Assembly: GCA_035293765.1 (NCBI GenBank)
Contig: DATGMF010000032.1
Location: forward strand, 1-49,764
Origin: DASRHT01 sp035293765
GTDB taxonomy: Bacteria > Chloroflexota > Ktedonobacteria > Ktedonobacterales > Ktedonobacteraceae
DNA: 49,764 bases
Direction: 5' to 3'
This document shows positions 1 to 8,294 of the stretch, piece by piece. Position numbers and translations under genes: made by a program. Under the pieces are notes generated by a model. The model worked only from the letters and a program-made list of their open reading frames with translations. It was not told the DNA's origin and made no database searches. Position 1 is the stretch's first letter. Each line of letters opens with the position of its first letter.

Positions 1-426
1 GCCTCGAAGCGGGCCTATTTCGTCACGATTTGCACGCAGGGACGTGTCCCATGTTTTGAACAGCCAGCGTTGCGCAGCATTCTGGAGGAGACCTGGCACG
101 CCTTACCCGAACGGTTTGCGGGGCTGATCCTTGATGAATACGTCATTATGCCCGATCAAGTTCATTTCATCGTTCGGCTGAGCGCCAGCACAAAGCACGT
201 TACCCTGGGTCAGGTCATGGGGGCCTACAAATCGTTAACCGGCGTCAAATGGCTCAAACATCTTGAGATGACCGGCCTGAACGAACAGGGCAAATTCTGG
301 CAAAGAAATTATATGGAACGTGTCATTTGCGATGAAGACGAATTAGTACGCATCCGCGCATACATCCGTAATAATCCATTGAGGGCCGCCTTGAAAAAAG
401 ATGGCCCCGAGAACCTGACGGATTGA
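1..426 (+). CDS. REP-associated tyrosine transposase (RAYT, Y1_Tnp), 5' end outside window, probably inactive
   Basis: The frame is open from base 1, so the gene begins left of the window. It is closely similar along its length to the complete RAYT at 8315-8830 (minus). Enzymes of this family are HUH single-strand nucleases that act on REP hairpins; the active site is a His-hydrophobic-His pair plus a tyrosine. Here the pair reads Gln-Val-His (MPDQVHF, the Gln codon CAA at 157-159), whereas the other copy has His-Val-His. A TGA at 424-426 also ends the protein seven codons before the stop position of the intact copy; the sequence after it still resembles the lost codons (GACGAATAG). Both changes point to decay. 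The assignment to the family is firm; inactivity is inferred. Confidence 0.8.
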   Translation, partial: ASKRAYFVTICTQGRVPCFEQPALRSILEETWHALPERFAGLILDEYVIMPDQVHFIVRLSASTKHVTLGQVMGAYKSLTGVKWLKHLEMTGLNEQGKFWQRNYMERVICDEDELVRIRAYIRNNPLRAALKKDGPENLTD

Positions 427-446
427 CAGGACGTATGGGACGAATA

Positions 447-675
447 GGTAGGGGCAACTCCCACGATCAATCGGGAATCTACCGCTTGCCCTGCCCGCCA
501 ACGGTGAACGGATGGGTAGGGGCAATCCCTTGCGGGTGCCCTGTGCCCCAACGATGGTCCTACGGTGATCCTGCAATGATGGACGAATAGGTAGGGCCAT
601 CACCGCTGGTTCGGGGGTACGTGTGCCCGCCAACGGTGAACGGATGGGTAGGGGCAATCCCTTGCGGGTGCCCTG
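447..675 (+). repeat. REP hairpin cluster next to RAYT copy 1
   Basis: Three REP-type elements. A long one at 447-492 begins GTAGGGGCAACTCCC and ends CTTGCCCTG. Two short 28-bp ones at 516-543 and 648-675 begin GTAGGGGCAATCCC and end GGTGCCCTG. The two short copies share about 16 bp of upstream sequence (ACGGTGAACGGATGG), so they arose by local duplication. Bases 581-609 match the 30-bp inverted repeat that frames the second RAYT (8295-8324 and 8995-9024). Confidence 0.8.
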
Positions 676-696
676 CTGGCTGGATGAAGAGGGATC

Positions 697-726
697 AAAA
701 AGGGCACCGCCTTTGGTGCCCCTTTT
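697..726 (-). terminator. intrinsic terminator of the sigma factor gene (possibly bidirectional)
   Basis: AAAAGGGCACC (698-708) pairs with GGTGCCCCTTTT (715-726) with one extra C, loop of six. Read on the minus strand, the hairpin is followed by a short T run, and it lies about 57 bases beyond the stop codon of the sigma factor gene. T residues on the plus side mean it could also stop rightward transcripts. Confidence 0.6.
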
Positions 727-782
727 GTGACTCAAGCTTGCTCGTAAGCCTGATCCCCATCATCATAGTGACTCAATTATCT

Positions 783-1721
783 TCACCCCAAGAAATCCTG
801 GAGCATCCGGTCTCGACACGGATGGTCCAATTTACGTAAAGCTCGAAACTCCACCTGGCGCACGGCCTCGTGGCTCAGTCCCAGTTTCTTGCCCGTTTCC
901 GATAGACTGTGTTCCGCCCCACCATTGAGCCCGTACCTCAACTGCAATACTTTTCTCTCCCTCTGAGTCAGACCGTTGAGTAAATCCTGTATATGCGCCT
1001 GCAACGTCTGCGAGATAACCACCCGCTCAGGCGAATATATCGGATCATCTTCCAATACCTCGCTCAGGGCTACCTCGTCATCACCCCCCTTGCGCGGCAT
1101 GTCCAGGCTGATCGTCTCCTGATTGGTTGATAGGAGCGTGATTACCTGTTGCACGCTGATCTCCATCTGGTTCGCCAGTTGCTCCAGCGTCGGCTCGCTC
1201 GCCATCCCCTGCTGCTGCAAACGCCGTCGCGTGCGACCCAGCCGTTTGATCTCCTCGACTTTGTAAAGTGGCACCCGAATAAGATGTGCCTGTTCCGCCA
1301 GAGCCCGGGTGATGTACTGGCGAATCCACCAGGTGGCGTATGTACTGAAACGATATCCCTTGCTATAATCAAACTTCTCGACGGCATGCATCAGCCCCAG
1401 ATTTCCCTCCTGGACGAGGTCCATCAGGTCTACGCCGAAGCCCCTGTACTTTCGCGCGATGTGCAGTACGAGCCGCAGATTCGCTTCGATCAGTTGTCGC
1501 CTGGCCTCGCGGGCCTCTTCCGTCTCTTCCTTTGAGCTTTGTAATGCGCGCTGCCTCTTCCCCTGTTTCCCACGCTCGATGCTCTTGGCAAGTTGCGTTA
1601 CCTTCTCCGTGGAAAGTAGTTCGACCTGTCCGATCTCATACCGATAAAATCTGGACGTGTCGGCGAGACTGAGAGCCTCCGGGTTCGCCAGGACGCGCGC
1701 CTCTTCAGTCGTGCTGTTCAT
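783..1721 (-). CDS. RNA polymerase sigma-70 factor (RpoD/SigA-like, group 2)
   Basis: Directs RNA polymerase to promoters. In order: a region 1.2-like segment (near residues 20-50, SRFYRYEIGQVELLS), region 2 with the core-binding and -10 recognition block (LRLVLHIARKYRGFGVDLMD, then GYRFSTYATWWIRQYITRAL), region 3, and region 4 with the -35 helix-turn-helix (LTQRERKVLQLRYGLNGG, then LSHEAVRQVEFRALRKL). There is no long region 1.1, so it is shorter than a primary sigma factor and likely an alternative or secondary group-2 factor. Start: an ATG at 1721 is preceded by GGAGGA seven bases upstream; the upstream TTG and ATG (1739, 1736) lie on or before that ribosome-binding site and are less likely. 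It stands alone on the minus strand with its own terminator. Target regulon cannot be read from the sequence. Confidence 0.93.
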   Translation of the reverse strand: MNSTTEEARVLANPEALSLADTSRFYRYEIGQVELLSTEKVTQLAKSIERGKQGKRQRALQSSKEETEEAREARRQLIEANLRLVLHIARKYRGFGVDLMDLVQEGNLGLMHAVEKFDYSKGYRFSTYATWWIRQYITRALAEQAHLIRVPLYKVEEIKRLGRTRRRLQQQGMASEPTLEQLANQMEISVQQVITLLSTNQETISLDMPRKGGDDEVALSEVLEDDPIYSPERVVISQTLQAHIQDLLNGLTQRERKVLQLRYGLNGGAEHSLSETGKKLGLSHEAVRQVEFRALRKLDHPCRDRMLQDFLG

Positions 1722-2110
1722 CAGGACTTCCTCCATCAACTAGGGGTCAATTGGTGTCTGTGGAAGTGAGTATACGCGTGCGGCCTTTCCCTCTTCTCCT
1801 AATCTCCTCCCCATCATCACGTTTCCAATTTTTGCGCAATGTACAAGTTTAGAATGAGTTACTATGCTTTTAGTGCTTGTATTGCCAATACATACGTTTC
1901 TTTCATAATCTCTTCCCCCACAAGACTCCCCCGCTTGCAAATGTCTTATACCAGTCTTATTATTTTTCTCCCCGCCGAAAATCCCCCGTCTCGGAAAAAG
2001 ATGGCAAGCGTATTGGGCCATTTGGGGGATAGGACGACAGGAATAGAAAAATGCGCATTGGTCGGGTATATTGATATTGGATACGAAGCTTGCGACAAGG
2101 CGTATCTCTG

Positions 2111-2130
2111 TTGACGTGTTTTGATATAAT
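2111..2130 (+). promoter_or_regulatory. shared upstream motif of the two BTAD regulator genes
   Basis: TTGACGTGT followed after a few bases by GATATAATA. The same arrangement occurs at 18534-18552 upstream of the paralogous gene. TATAAT (2125-2130) looks like a -10 box, but the TTGACG is only 8 bases away, too near to be its -35, so the conserved TTGACGTGT may be an operator. About 218 bases precede the start codon. Confidence 0.35.
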
Positions 2131-2194
2131 AAATGAGGCTCTTGACCAGTGTTGGCAATAGATTGCGGTATCCGGCGCTTCCTTGCAGCCGACC

Positions 2195-2277
2195 GTAGGG
2201 GCAGGGCAACCGGTAGCTCCGTGGCTCCCCGATTCATCGCGGGAGATCGTAGGAGTTGCCCCTACAGCCCCTGCCCT
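2195..2277 (+). repeat. composite long REP element
   Basis: GTAGGGGCAGGGCAACCGGTAGCTCC through to GGAGTTGCCCCTACAGCCCC: a long-class REP (inner CCCCGATTCATCGCGGG hairpin) with a second partial copy nested at the ends. It fills most of the 1740-2348 intergenic stretch that has no gene. The remainder (1740-2110) is AT-rich; I see no clear gene in it. Confidence 0.65.
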
Positions 2278-2348
2278 GCTAGACGCGGCAGCGTTGGTCG
2301 GCTGGATAACAAGGCATTCCTTCGCAAGGATTTGAAGGGGATTTGGCG

Positions 2349-5300
2349 ATGAATGGCAAGGTCACTTACCACCAGCAGGTCAGTTATTGTGGCAAACCTC
2401 GCTGTCGCAAATGTCGCGAAGGCACCGGTCATGGCCCTTACTGGTATCGCTACCAGACTGTCGAGGGTCGCACTACCCGCACGTACATCGGCAAACATCT
2501 CCCCCCCGAGGTGCAGGAGACGATGGAGGGCTACCACGAGCCTCCCTCCTCCCACTCCGGCGAACGCGAGCAATCAACCATCCGTATCTATACGCTGGGA
2601 CAGTTCCGCCTGGAACGGCGCAGCGGGCGCGATGCCTCCGAGTGGCAGACGGTGACAGACTCGGCCTGGCAACATCAACGCGTGCGCTCCCTCCTCTGCT
2701 CCCTGGTGAGCAGCAACGGGCGCAAGCTTGGCCGCGAGCAGATTATGGATGCCCTCTGGCCCGATCTGGATATGGAGACCGCCGCCAGCCGCCTGGACCG
2801 CGCGGTCTATAGCCTGCGCCAGATCTTCGAACCCTCCCGGGGCCGACTCGCGACCTCTCCCCTGCTGCTGACCGAGCGCGAGATGATCGTGCTGGCCGAA
2901 CACCCACAGGTCTGGATCGATAGCGATGTCTTTGACCAGTTGCTTGTACAGGCCCACGCCGCCCCCGATCCTGGCGAGAAAGAACGCTTGCTGGAAGAGG
3001 CGGCGACGCTCTATGGCGGCGATTTCCTGCCGGAGGAGCGCAAACTCGAAGCAACGCTGGCCCGTCGCGATTCGTTGCGCCGGAGCTGGATCGGCCTGCT
3101 GCTCGATCTGGCAGACCTGCGCATCGCCCGCGAGGCCCTTAATAGCGCGATTGACCCGCTTGATAGATTGATGTCCATCGACCCAACCAACGAGGCGGCG
3201 GTGCAGCGGCTGATCAGCCTCTTAGCCCAGCTTGGGCGACGCGGCGAGGCGCTGCGAGCCTACAAACGCCTGGCGATGGTCTTGCAGCAGGAGTATCGCA
3301 TCGCGCCCCTGCCGGAGACGCGCGCGCTCTACGAGGCGGTCCGCTCAGGGGCCGATAAGCTCCCCACGCAGCGATCCTCGCTCAGCGATAGCGGCGGCGC
3401 AACCTCAGCGGTGACGCGCGCAGATACGGCCAGCAATGCCGCTCCCTCGCCCGCTATCCAGATTGGTCGTACCCATCAGAGTCCGCTCGTCGGGCGCGAG
3501 GAGGAGATTGAGCTGCTGCGGATGCTGGTGACGGAGACCGAGCGGGCGGCGAAGTTCAAGCTGGCGGCGCAGAAGAAGACGTCGCTCTCCTCGCTCGATA
3601 CGCAGCGTCGTCCGCAAAGCGTGCTGCTGCTGGGCGACGTGGGCATCGGCAAGACGCGCCTGGCCGAAGAGATCAGCCGCGACGCCAAGAAGCGCGGCTG
3701 GGCGGTGGCGTGGAGCCGCGTCTATGCGCAGGAGGGCAGCATCCCTTATCGCCTGTGGACCGAAGTGTTGCGCAAGGCGATGGCGCAGGGCGCATGGCAG
3801 CGCCAGGAGGTGAAGAATCGCCCCCTGGTCTTCCAGCCACTGGTTTCTCTGCTACCAGAACTGCACGAACTGCTGCCGCAGGTCGCGCTCTCCTCGTCGT
3901 TGCCGCCGGAGCAAGAGCAACTGCGCCTGTGGGAGGCCGCGCGCGAGCTGCTCACGATCATCAGCGACGGCACGCCGCTCTTGATCGCGCTCGACGACCT
4001 GCAATGGGCCGATGGCAGCAGTTGCGAGCTGCTGGCCTACCTGGCGCGCCGCCTGCAAAACCATCCCATTGTGATTGTGGGCACCTGTCGCGAGAACGAG
4101 CTGGGAGCCAATCATCCCCTGCGTCCGCTGCTCACCGACCTGCAACGTGAGAATGCCGTCGAGACCATCCAGTTGCAGCCGCTAAGCGATGAGCAGATCG
4201 GCATGCTGGTCTCGCAGGTCTCGCAGGTCGCGGAACCCGTGATGCAGCGTATCAGCACGCGCGCTGCGGGCAACCCCTTCTTCGCCGAAGAACTGGCGCG
4301 TTCGATTGGCGCGCAATCGTCGTTGTCCGCGCATGCTGGCGATAGCGAGACCGCCCTGCCGGAAACTATCACTGCCGTGCTCGACCTGCGCCTGAACCGG
4401 CTCAATCCCGCCTGTCATCGCCTGCTCAGCAAGGCCGCCGTGCTGGGAGGCTCCTTCGAGTTCCATGTCATCAACGAGATGGAGGCCAGCACGCCTGGTT
4501 CCAGCGAAGATGCCGTGCTCGACCTGCTGGAGGAGGCGTTGAGATCGGGTATGCTGACGGAGGAGGGCACGGGCACGCGGATCACCTATCACTTCTGGCA
4601 CCCCTTGCTCGTCAACCATCTCTACGAGGCGTTGTCAGCCGCGCGCCGTGCCAGTCTGCACCGCCGTGCCGCAGAAATCTTCCGCCAGGTCTATCACAAC
4701 CGCGAGGAGGAGGGAGCTGCCACCATCACGCACCACCTCGTCCAGGGCGGAGCCGACCCGCAGCAGATCGCCCATTATGCCGAACTGGCAGGCAACCGTT
4801 CCTACGCCTTCTCATCCTATCCCGACGCCGAAAAGTTCTACCGCATCACGCTGGAGCATCTCGGCTACTCGGCAGGCAGGTCCATCGCCGCCCTCTCCCC
4901 CGAAGAGCAGCTCCACTTCGCCTACCTGCTCGAATGTTTGGGAGAGTGTACGCGCATCCAGGGCAAATACGAAGAGGCGCGCCACATCTACGAACAGACG
5001 CTAGCCGTCCACAAGCAGCGACCCTTCGTAAAACCCTCCCCAGAATACCAGCAAGAAGCGCAAATACAAGCCCTGCTGTGGTGCGAGATCGGGTTTACGT
5101 GGTACAGCACCGGTAAAAACGTGCAAGCTCGGCAATGTTATCTGCGAGCTGAACATGTCTTGCAAGATGCTGAGATTGTTACGGGACCTGCCTGGGCATA
5201 TTTGCGTTATCAGCAGAGCCATGTGAGCTGGCGAGAAGGCATGTATGAAGAGGCGCGCGAAACAGCCCTTAAAGCCTTGAACTTGTTTGAGGAGGGACTT

Positions 5301-6449
5301 GAACAACCAAAACATGATATAGGAAGCAAAAATCATCAATTGACACGCTTAGGGCGTATATTGGGTGGCGATCCCGTTAATCTTGGTCGTACGCATGCAC
5401 TGCTTGGGCTTATTGCTAACGGCGCTGGTCAATCTCAGGAAGCCTTGAATCATTTGAGCATGGCACTAACATTGTACGAACAACATGCTAGCGAGAGGGA
5501 GATTGCTATTGTTTGTTGCAACTTAGGTGATGTTCATCTGAGAAAGGCTGAGCATAGCCTGGCGCAAGCATTTCTTCGTCGTTCTCTTAGCATTGCTGAA
5601 CGTATAGGAGAGATGCCGCTTATATGTGTAATCTTTAACAACTTAGGTATTTTAGCTGCTCGCTCGGGAGATTTAGCAGAAGCAGAAAACTGGTATAAGC
5701 GAGGTTTGACATTAGCCGAGCGCGGTAATGATGCAGTTGCTATGAGCATATTGCACATTTACCTTGCAACCATCCTACAAGAGCAGGGGAGGTATGAAGA
5801 GGTAAAAGGTAGCCTGCTCAAAGCATTATCAACGGGCCGATCTATGCATATCACGCCTTGTATTGGATTTGCGCTAGTGGTCCTGGGCAATATACGGATT
5901 GCTCGGGCAATGGCTTTGAATAAAGACCACAATGTATATGAAGAAAGAAAAAAGCTCTTACAGCGCGCAAAAAAGACATTACAATATGCCCTCGCTCTTG
6001 AAAGCATGGAGGCCGAGACTAGGACCGAGGGCCAGTTAGCAATGGCTCAAGTTATGTTACTGTTGGGCGAGATAGATGCTGCTCAACAACTCGCGGAGCA
6101 AACACTAGAAAAAGCTCGCCAATTTGAGCTAACGTGGCTGATTGCTCGGACCCAGCAGGTTTTAGGAGGTATTCTGGAAGCCTGTGGGCAGCAAAGACAG
6201 GCCAGTGAGCAATTTGAGTTGGCGCTACGCACATTTCGCAGGCATGGGATGCGCCTGGAGTATGGGCATACCTTGTTGCTGTTCGGGGAAGCCCTGATAC
6301 AGCGTGATGCAGCGGGTGGGAAGCAGTATCAATGCGGATTGAACTATCTACAAGAGGCTCAGCAGATATTTAAGGATTGTAATGCTGTAGCTAATGAGCA
6401 GTTAGTGAAACAAATTCTCGCCAGATACGAAAACGTTAGTAAGATATGA
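2349..6449 (+). CDS. BTAD/SARP-type transcriptional regulator with AAA ATPase and TPR domains
   Basis: A 1366-residue signal-integrating regulator. Residues 1-60 form a small module with cysteines (CGKPRCRKC) followed by GHGPYWYRYQ and YIGK. Residues about 75-335 resemble the OmpR-like DNA-binding plus BTAD domain of SARP regulators (IRIYTLGQFRLERR at the front). A STAND/AAA ATPase follows, with Walker A GDVGIGKT near residue 430 and Walker B LLIALDDLQWAD near 545. The rest is a long run of TPR-like helical repeats. Start: ATG 2349 with AAGGGG eight bases upstream; the paralog at 18693 starts with the same MNGK. It is homologous along most of its length to that paralog but about 100 residues longer. 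From about 5040 onward the DNA becomes clearly AT-richer although the protein stays homologous. Ligand and targets unknown. Confidence 0.88.
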   Translation: MNGKVTYHQQVSYCGKPRCRKCREGTGHGPYWYRYQTVEGRTTRTYIGKHLPPEVQETMEGYHEPPSSHSGEREQSTIRIYTLGQFRLERRSGRDASEWQTVTDSAWQHQRVRSLLCSLVSSNGRKLGREQIMDALWPDLDMETAASRLDRAVYSLRQIFEPSRGRLATSPLLLTEREMIVLAEHPQVWIDSDVFDQLLVQAHAAPDPGEKERLLEEAATLYGGDFLPEERKLEATLARRDSLRRSWIGLLLDLADLRIAREALNSAIDPLDRLMSIDPTNEAAVQRLISLLAQLGRRGEALRAYKRLAMVLQQEYRIAPLPETRALYEAVRSGADKLPTQRSSLSDSGGATSAVTRADTASNAAPSPAIQIGRTHQSPLVGREEEIELLRMLVTETERAAKFKLAAQKKTSLSSLDTQRRPQSVLLLGDVGIGKTRLAEEISRDAKKRGWAVAWSRVYAQEGSIPYRLWTEVLRKAMAQGAWQRQEVKNRPLVFQPLVSLLPELHELLPQVALSSSLPPEQEQLRLWEAARELLTIISDGTPLLIALDDLQWADGSSCELLAYLARRLQNHPIVIVGTCRENELGANHPLRPLLTDLQRENAVETIQLQPLSDEQIGMLVSQVSQVAEPVMQRISTRAAGNPFFAEELARSIGAQSSLSAHAGDSETALPETITAVLDLRLNRLNPACHRLLSKAAVLGGSFEFHVINEMEASTPGSSEDAVLDLLEEALRSGMLTEEGTGTRITYHFWHPLLVNHLYEALSAARRASLHRRAAEIFRQVYHNREEEGAATITHHLVQGGADPQQIAHYAELAGNRSYAFSSYPDAEKFYRITLEHLGYSAGRSIAALSPEEQLHFAYLLECLGECTRIQGKYEEARHIYEQTLAVHKQRPFVKPSPEYQQEAQIQALLWCEIGFTWYSTGKNVQARQCYLRAEHVLQDAEIVTGPAWAYLRYQQSHVSWREGMYEEARETALKALNLFEEGLEQPKHDIGSKNHQLTRLGRILGGDPVNLGRTHALLGLIANGAGQSQEALNHLSMALTLYEQHASEREIAIVCCNLGDVHLRKAEHSLAQAFLRRSLSIAERIGEMPLICVIFNNLGILAARSGDLAEAENWYKRGLTLAERGNDAVAMSILHIYLATILQEQGRYEEVKGSLLKALSTGRSMHITPCIGFALVVLGNIRIARAMALNKDHNVYEERKKLLQRAKKTLQYALALESMEAETRTEGQLAMAQVMLLLGEIDAAQQLAEQTLEKARQFELTWLIARTQQVLGGILEACGQQRQASEQFELALRTFRRHGMRLEYGHTLLLFGEALIQRDAAGGKQYQCGLNYLQEAQQIFKDCNAVANEQLVKQILARYENVSKI

Positions 6450-6477
6450 TGATGATTAGAGCATCCCAAATCCGCCG

Positions 6478-6981
6478 CAGGGCAACCGCGAGGGATTGCC
6501 CCTAGCCATCTGTCCCAGCGTTGGGCAAGGTCATCGCAGGGAGGCAGGGCAACCGCGAGGGATTGCCCCTACCCAGACGCACAGCCGCACCCCCACGTCC
6601 GTCCCGACCCGATTGATCGCCCAGTGTCCATTGTGGGCTGTTCGCTGGCGGGCGACAATGGATTGGTAGGGGCAATCCCTTGCGGTTGCCCTGTGGGGGT
6701 ACCCGCGACGTTGGATGATGGCTTGCGGTTGCCCTGTGGGGGTACCCGCGACGTTGGATGATGGCTGGGGCTTGCGGTTGCCCTGTGGGGGTACCCGCGA
6801 CGTTGGATGATGGCTGGGGCGTCTGGGTAGGGGCAATCCCTTGCGGTTGCCCTGTGGGGGTACCCGCGACGTTGGATGATGGCTGGGGCGTCTGGGTAGG
6901 GGCAATCCCTCGCGGTTGCCCTGCGGCTGCCTGATTGTGCGGTTCGGCAATGCCCTGCGGCTGCCTGATTGTGCGGTTCGT
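6478..6981. repeat. dense REP cluster
   Basis: Short REPs in reverse orientation at 6478-6505 and 6545-6572 and in forward orientation at 6666-6693, 6827-6854 and 6896-6923. A separate 25-bp direct repeat (TGCGGCTGCCTGATTGTGCG, then GTTCG) occurs twice between about 6930 and 6981. Open frames across this block on the minus strand are repeat-encoded and not credible genes. The following stretch, 6982-7592, holds one inverted repeat (listed) and no gene I can support. Confidence 0.8.
6680..6909 (+). repeat. tandem repeat with stepwise longer units (43, 49, 69, 69 bp)
   Basis: Four consecutive units all begin TTGCGGTTGCCCTGTGGGGG and contain ACCCGCGACGTTGGATGATG. Unit 1 (6680-6722) ends after GGC. 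Unit 2 (6723-6771) adds TGGGGC. Units 3 (6772-6840) and 4 (6841-6909) add a further 20 bases, GTCTGGGTAGGGGCAATCCC, restoring a REP hairpin across the unit junction. Confidence 0.85.
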
Positions 6982-7298
6982 CATAGCCCTGCCCGTCTGG
7001 TATTTCGTTGATAAACATCCACAGTTTTTGCGATGTCCACCGCTAATTGCTATGCGCCCCGTATTTCGCAATCCCTGTCTCCCCCCAACCTGTCACTCAG
7101 TCGTAAGTCTGTTCCCGTATGTGCGTACGGCTGACGTTGAGTAGTCGGGACACTGGATAAAAATGACCATATTTTTGCCTCCGATTATGTATATTTTACT
7201 CACAAGTTACTTACAGCTACTTGTACTGAGTGCCATCGCTCTCAGGTTCCGGCTCTCTTAGGAAATTGTTTCTTCAGAAACGGGCGCTGAAGCTTCCT

Positions 7299-7382
7299 TT
7301 CCGAACGACTGAGCACAGCTAGCCGCGGTAGCGGCGTTGTCGTTCGGAATACCAAGACCGGACGCGATGAATCGGGTCCCTA
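7299..7382. repeat. 11-bp perfect inverted repeat with inner hairpin, plus a GGACGCGAT...GTCCCTAC repeat
   Basis: TTCCGAACGAC (7299-7309) and GTCGTTCGGAA (7339-7349) are perfectly complementary; GCCGC/GCGGC forms an inner hairpin. A diverged copy of the right arm with its neighbour (TCTTGGTACTCCGAGCGACAA) lies near 30798-30820, and both are followed or flanked by GGACGCGAT-type sequence ending GGGTCCCTAC. This is therefore a dispersed repeat family. Confidence 0.6.
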
Positions 7383-7592
7383 CAGGTGTCGAGCAGCGGG
7401 TATTGCTGCATAGGTATTATCTTTGATCGGCGCAGTAGGCCATTGAGGCAAGAGAGTGTGACCTGACGGCGAGCTATAACAGCTTTTACTGTATCCCTGA
7501 AGCGTCCCTGGAGTTTGTTTTGTATTTTTGTGCTGGTGAATTAGTTTGTTATGCCGATCATTAGCACGTATCCAAGAAAGGATCTGTCACAC

Positions 7593-7754
7593 ATGAGTAT
7601 TGCGCTGCGCACCCAACAGAAACTTGTTTTCATCATCCTGGCTCTCGTAACTATCCTGGCCCTCGGCTTCATCCTGGTCTCCACCGTGGCGCACATTGAT
7701 GTGTGGCACATGCTCTTATCATGGGGACCTAAAGTAATGTATGGCGGAAACTAG
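7593..7754 (+). CDS. small single-pass membrane protein, function unknown
   Basis: A 53-residue frame starting at ATG 7593, ten bases after AGAAAGGA. An in-frame ATG lies further upstream at 7551 but lacks a ribosome-binding site. A short basic N-terminus (SIALRTQQK) is followed by one hydrophobic segment (LVFIILALVTILALGFILVS) and a short tail. No family is recognised. The good ribosome-binding site and the coherent membrane segment support it; the small size and isolation leave real doubt. Confidence 0.45.
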   Translation: MSIALRTQQKLVFIILALVTILALGFILVSTVAHIDVWHMLLSWGPKVMYGGN

Positions 7755-7891
7755 ACTGTTTCCCAGGAGCCTTATCTTACCAGTTGTGAAACGAAGTTGA
7801 GGAAATCTGTAGCGTTCGGTGCAAAGTGAAAGGACGTGAAAGATGTCGCACTATGACTAAATAAAACGTTTGAAGGGGCAAGGGCAGCGCG

Positions 7892-8253
7892 CAGGCAAGC
7901 GCGAGGCATTGCCCCTACAGACGCCTATCCGCGTGGGATGGGCGTTTTTGCGTTTTTGGGGAGGATGGGGTCGGATGGGGCAAGCACGAGGCATTGCCCC
8001 TACAGCGTAATGCCAACCCACACAATAGGGCAGCAGGGCAACCGCAAGGGATTGCCCCTACCCATCCGTTATCGTCGCCGGCGAACAGGGCACAATGGGA
8101 CAGGGCAGCGTGGGCGTGACCGTGCAAGGGCCATGCCGACCCGTGCAATGGGGTATCGCGCCATGCGGGGTGATCAGGGCAACCCTCCAGGATTGGGACG
8201 ATATTGGGGAATGGCAGGATGGATGGTAGGGGCAATCCCTTGCGGTTGCCCTG
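7892..8253. repeat. REP cluster
   Basis: Reverse-orientation copies at about 7892-7918, 7977-8003 and 8034-8061, and a forward copy at 8226-8253. The first two carry the GC...GC inner pair variant (GCATTGCCCCTAC end), the others the CC...GG variant. No gene is visible between 7755 and 8314. Confidence 0.8.
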
Positions 8254-8294
8254 GTCACCCATCCGTTCATCGGTGGGGGACGCACGTCCCCTGA

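Noticed and set aside
2111..2139. TTGACG taken as a -35 box
   Set aside because: At 17-base spacing the -10 would be TGAGGC; TATAAT lies only 8 bases away. Kept only as a conserved motif.
1740..2237. 165-codon minus-strand frame upstream of the sigma gene
   Set aside because: Peptide has no domain character, spans a REP element and lacks a ribosome-binding site.
6680..6909. Regular repeats that might be a CRISPR array
   Set aside because: Units are contiguous with no unique spacers, differ in length by nested tails and contain REP sequence; no cas genes are present.
6502..7071. Three overlapping minus-strand open frames of 139-189 codons
   Set aside because: They are encoded by tandem REP sequence in several frames at once, with repetitive peptides (GIAPT, GLPLP) and no ribosome-binding site.
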